From Aequorivita aurantiaca (GTDB taxonomy: Bacteria; Bacteroidota; Bacteroidia; Flavobacteriales; Flavobacteriaceae), in the NCBI RefSeq assembly GCF_030410135.1, contig NZ_JAUGQQ010000003.1, positions 62,001 through 126,000 of the forward strand: a DNA stretch of 64,000 bases, in the 5' to 3' direction. Within the stretch, counting starts at the first letter, position 1, and each line of letters opens with the position of its first letter. The position numbers and the translations under genes were made by a program. Below the pieces are notes generated by a model that had not been told where the DNA came from, did not search any database, and worked only from the letters and a program-made list of their open reading frames with translations. Of this stretch, positions 63,363-64,000 are shown in pieces.

Positions 63363-63661
63363 AAAAGCTTAAACAACGCTGGAACATCGATTCCAATTTC
63401 CAACTTTTTATAATACTTCTTGTGTTTGCCATCACAGGAAGTTCGGCAGCAAAACTGGCGGCGCCACTCACGGATTTTTTCGGAGTAGAAAGGGAAATGG
63501 GTTGGTATATTTATTGGCCTTTCAGAATTTTGATTATTCTCCCAATTTATAAAGTGCTATTGGTTTTTTTCGGATGGGTTTTTGGTGAGTCAGCATTTTT
63601 CTGGAACTTTGTCAAGAAAATGCTGCGCAATATGGGGCTCGGGTTCTTAATTAGCAAATGA
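63359..63661 (+). CDS. DUF6787 family membrane protein
   Basis: A 100-residue protein with two helices (LFIILLVFAITGSSAAKLA and IYWPFRILIILPIYKVLLVFFGWVFG) and the family ends KKLKQRWNIDSNFQL and FFWNFVKKMLRNMGLG. The start is TTG 63359, overlapping the upstream stop; no ATG fits. It overlaps the next gene as ATGA. The function is unknown. Confidence 0.86.
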   Translation: MKKLKQRWNIDSNFQLFIILLVFAITGSSAAKLAAPLTDFFGVEREMGWYIYWPFRILIILPIYKVLLVFFGWVFGESAFFWNFVKKMLRNMGLGFLISK

Positions 63662-63987
63662 TTTATTTTAAAAAGGAAATATTACGGATTATTTCAGTGG
63701 CGATTTTTTCAGCCGCGCTGTTACTTCCTACGGCAGTAAAATTAGCCCATTCCTTTGAAGGTCACCAACACGAAACCTGCACGGACATTTCGGTCCACAT
63801 ACATGAAAAGCAATTGGAATGTTCCATTTGTGATTTTCATTTTTCAATCTTCAACTTCACTCCGGCGCAACAGCCGGATTTTAAAGTCTTCCACAGCTTT
63901 CAAAACAGTAGTACCGATTATGTTTTTGCGTATTACCATTCCAATCCAAACATATATTTCCTTCGGGGTCCCCCACTGTTTTCTTGA
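63658..63987 (+). CDS. Hypothetical exported protein with His/Cys motif
   Basis: A 109-residue protein with an N-terminal signal or anchor (IISVAIFSAALLLPTAVKL), then HSFEGHQHETCTDISVHIHE and LECSICDFHFSIFNF, giving several His and three Cys, and a C-terminal RGPPLFS. The layout recalls the HYC_CC_PP protein at 11789 and small exported proteins that precede TonB-dependent receptors in flavobacteria, but no family is assigned. It overlaps the DUF6787 gene by four bases. The genes beyond the right edge would help. Confidence 0.75.
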   Translation: MIYFKKEILRIISVAIFSAALLLPTAVKLAHSFEGHQHETCTDISVHIHEKQLECSICDFHFSIFNFTPAQQPDFKVFHSFQNSSTDYVFAYYHSNPNIYFLRGPPLFS

Positions 63988-64000
63988 TTTTTAGCATTTT

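Overview
The window looks like chromosome from a member of the Flavobacteriaceae (Bacteroidota); the genus cannot be fixed from this sequence. The grounds are: promoters of the Bacteroidota type (TTG, about 20 bp, TAnnTTTG), two proteins with type IX secretion (T9SS) C-terminal sorting domains, an Na+-translocating NQR complex, families largely confined to Bacteroidota (DUF3347, DUF6146, DUF6787, HYC_CC_PP), general lack of Shine-Dalgarno sites, and an AT-rich composition. No rRNA, tRNA, CRISPR array, prophage or complete insertion sequence was recognised. LAYOUT. (1) 1-12.2 kb is a copper/silver handling island, all on the minus strand: a HYC_CC_PP protein, a CusA-type RND pump, a TolC-type outer membrane protein, a fused HMA-AraC regulator, a cysteine-rich copper-storage-like four-helix bundle, a multicopper oxidase fused to an outer-membrane barrel, a DUF3347 lipoprotein, a haem-binding-domain protein, a YraQ-type permease, a second HMA-AraC regulator and an HMA protein cut by the window edge. 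The periplasmic adaptor (CusB) is not in the window. (2) 12.5-17.9 kb holds housekeeping and redox genes: a coiled-coil lipoprotein, FKBP isomerase, small membrane exporter, FAD dehydrogenase, lipoate ligase, a 44-residue membrane protein and an azurin lipoprotein. (3) 18.0-43.1 kb is a surface polysaccharide region: Wzi, a Wzc-type tyrosine kinase and Wza; PglF-, PglE-, PglD- and PglC-like enzymes for a bacillosamine-type sugar; a second phosphoglycosyl transferase; six further glycosyltransferases; an EpsG/Wzy polymerase and a Wzx flippase. It is interrupted by a 1445-residue T9SS surface protein and a membrane AraC regulator. The 35.2-43.1 kb part is visibly more AT-rich and looks acquired. 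(4) 43.1-45.3 kb holds a repeat-rich non-coding stretch and a glycine-rich T9SS protein. (5) 45.3-49.9 kb is the sulfate activation operon cysQ-DUF2061-cysC-cysD-cysN. (6) 50-52 kb holds dps and a TlpA-like thioredoxin. (7) 52.3-58.8 kb is nqrABCDEF. (8) 59.2-64 kb holds a ferredoxin, an acyl-CoA reductase, serC, serA and three small Bacteroidota genes. MOST INTERESTING. Two conserved operons each carry one extra small gene, exactly at an intergenic junction and in the operon's own direction, bounded by inverted short sequences that are themselves iterated in 7- to 9-bp units. In cysD-cysN it is an intact GxxExxY gene between ACACGGATT ends. In nqrD-nqrE it is a four-helix-bundle (23S rRNA intervening-sequence family) gene, now broken by a frameshift and a stop, between GTACGCAGT ends. 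A gene-less scar with GGGATTTG ends lies between cysC and cysD. Together they suggest an undescribed class of single-gene micro-cassettes that settle in operon junctions without breaking the operon.
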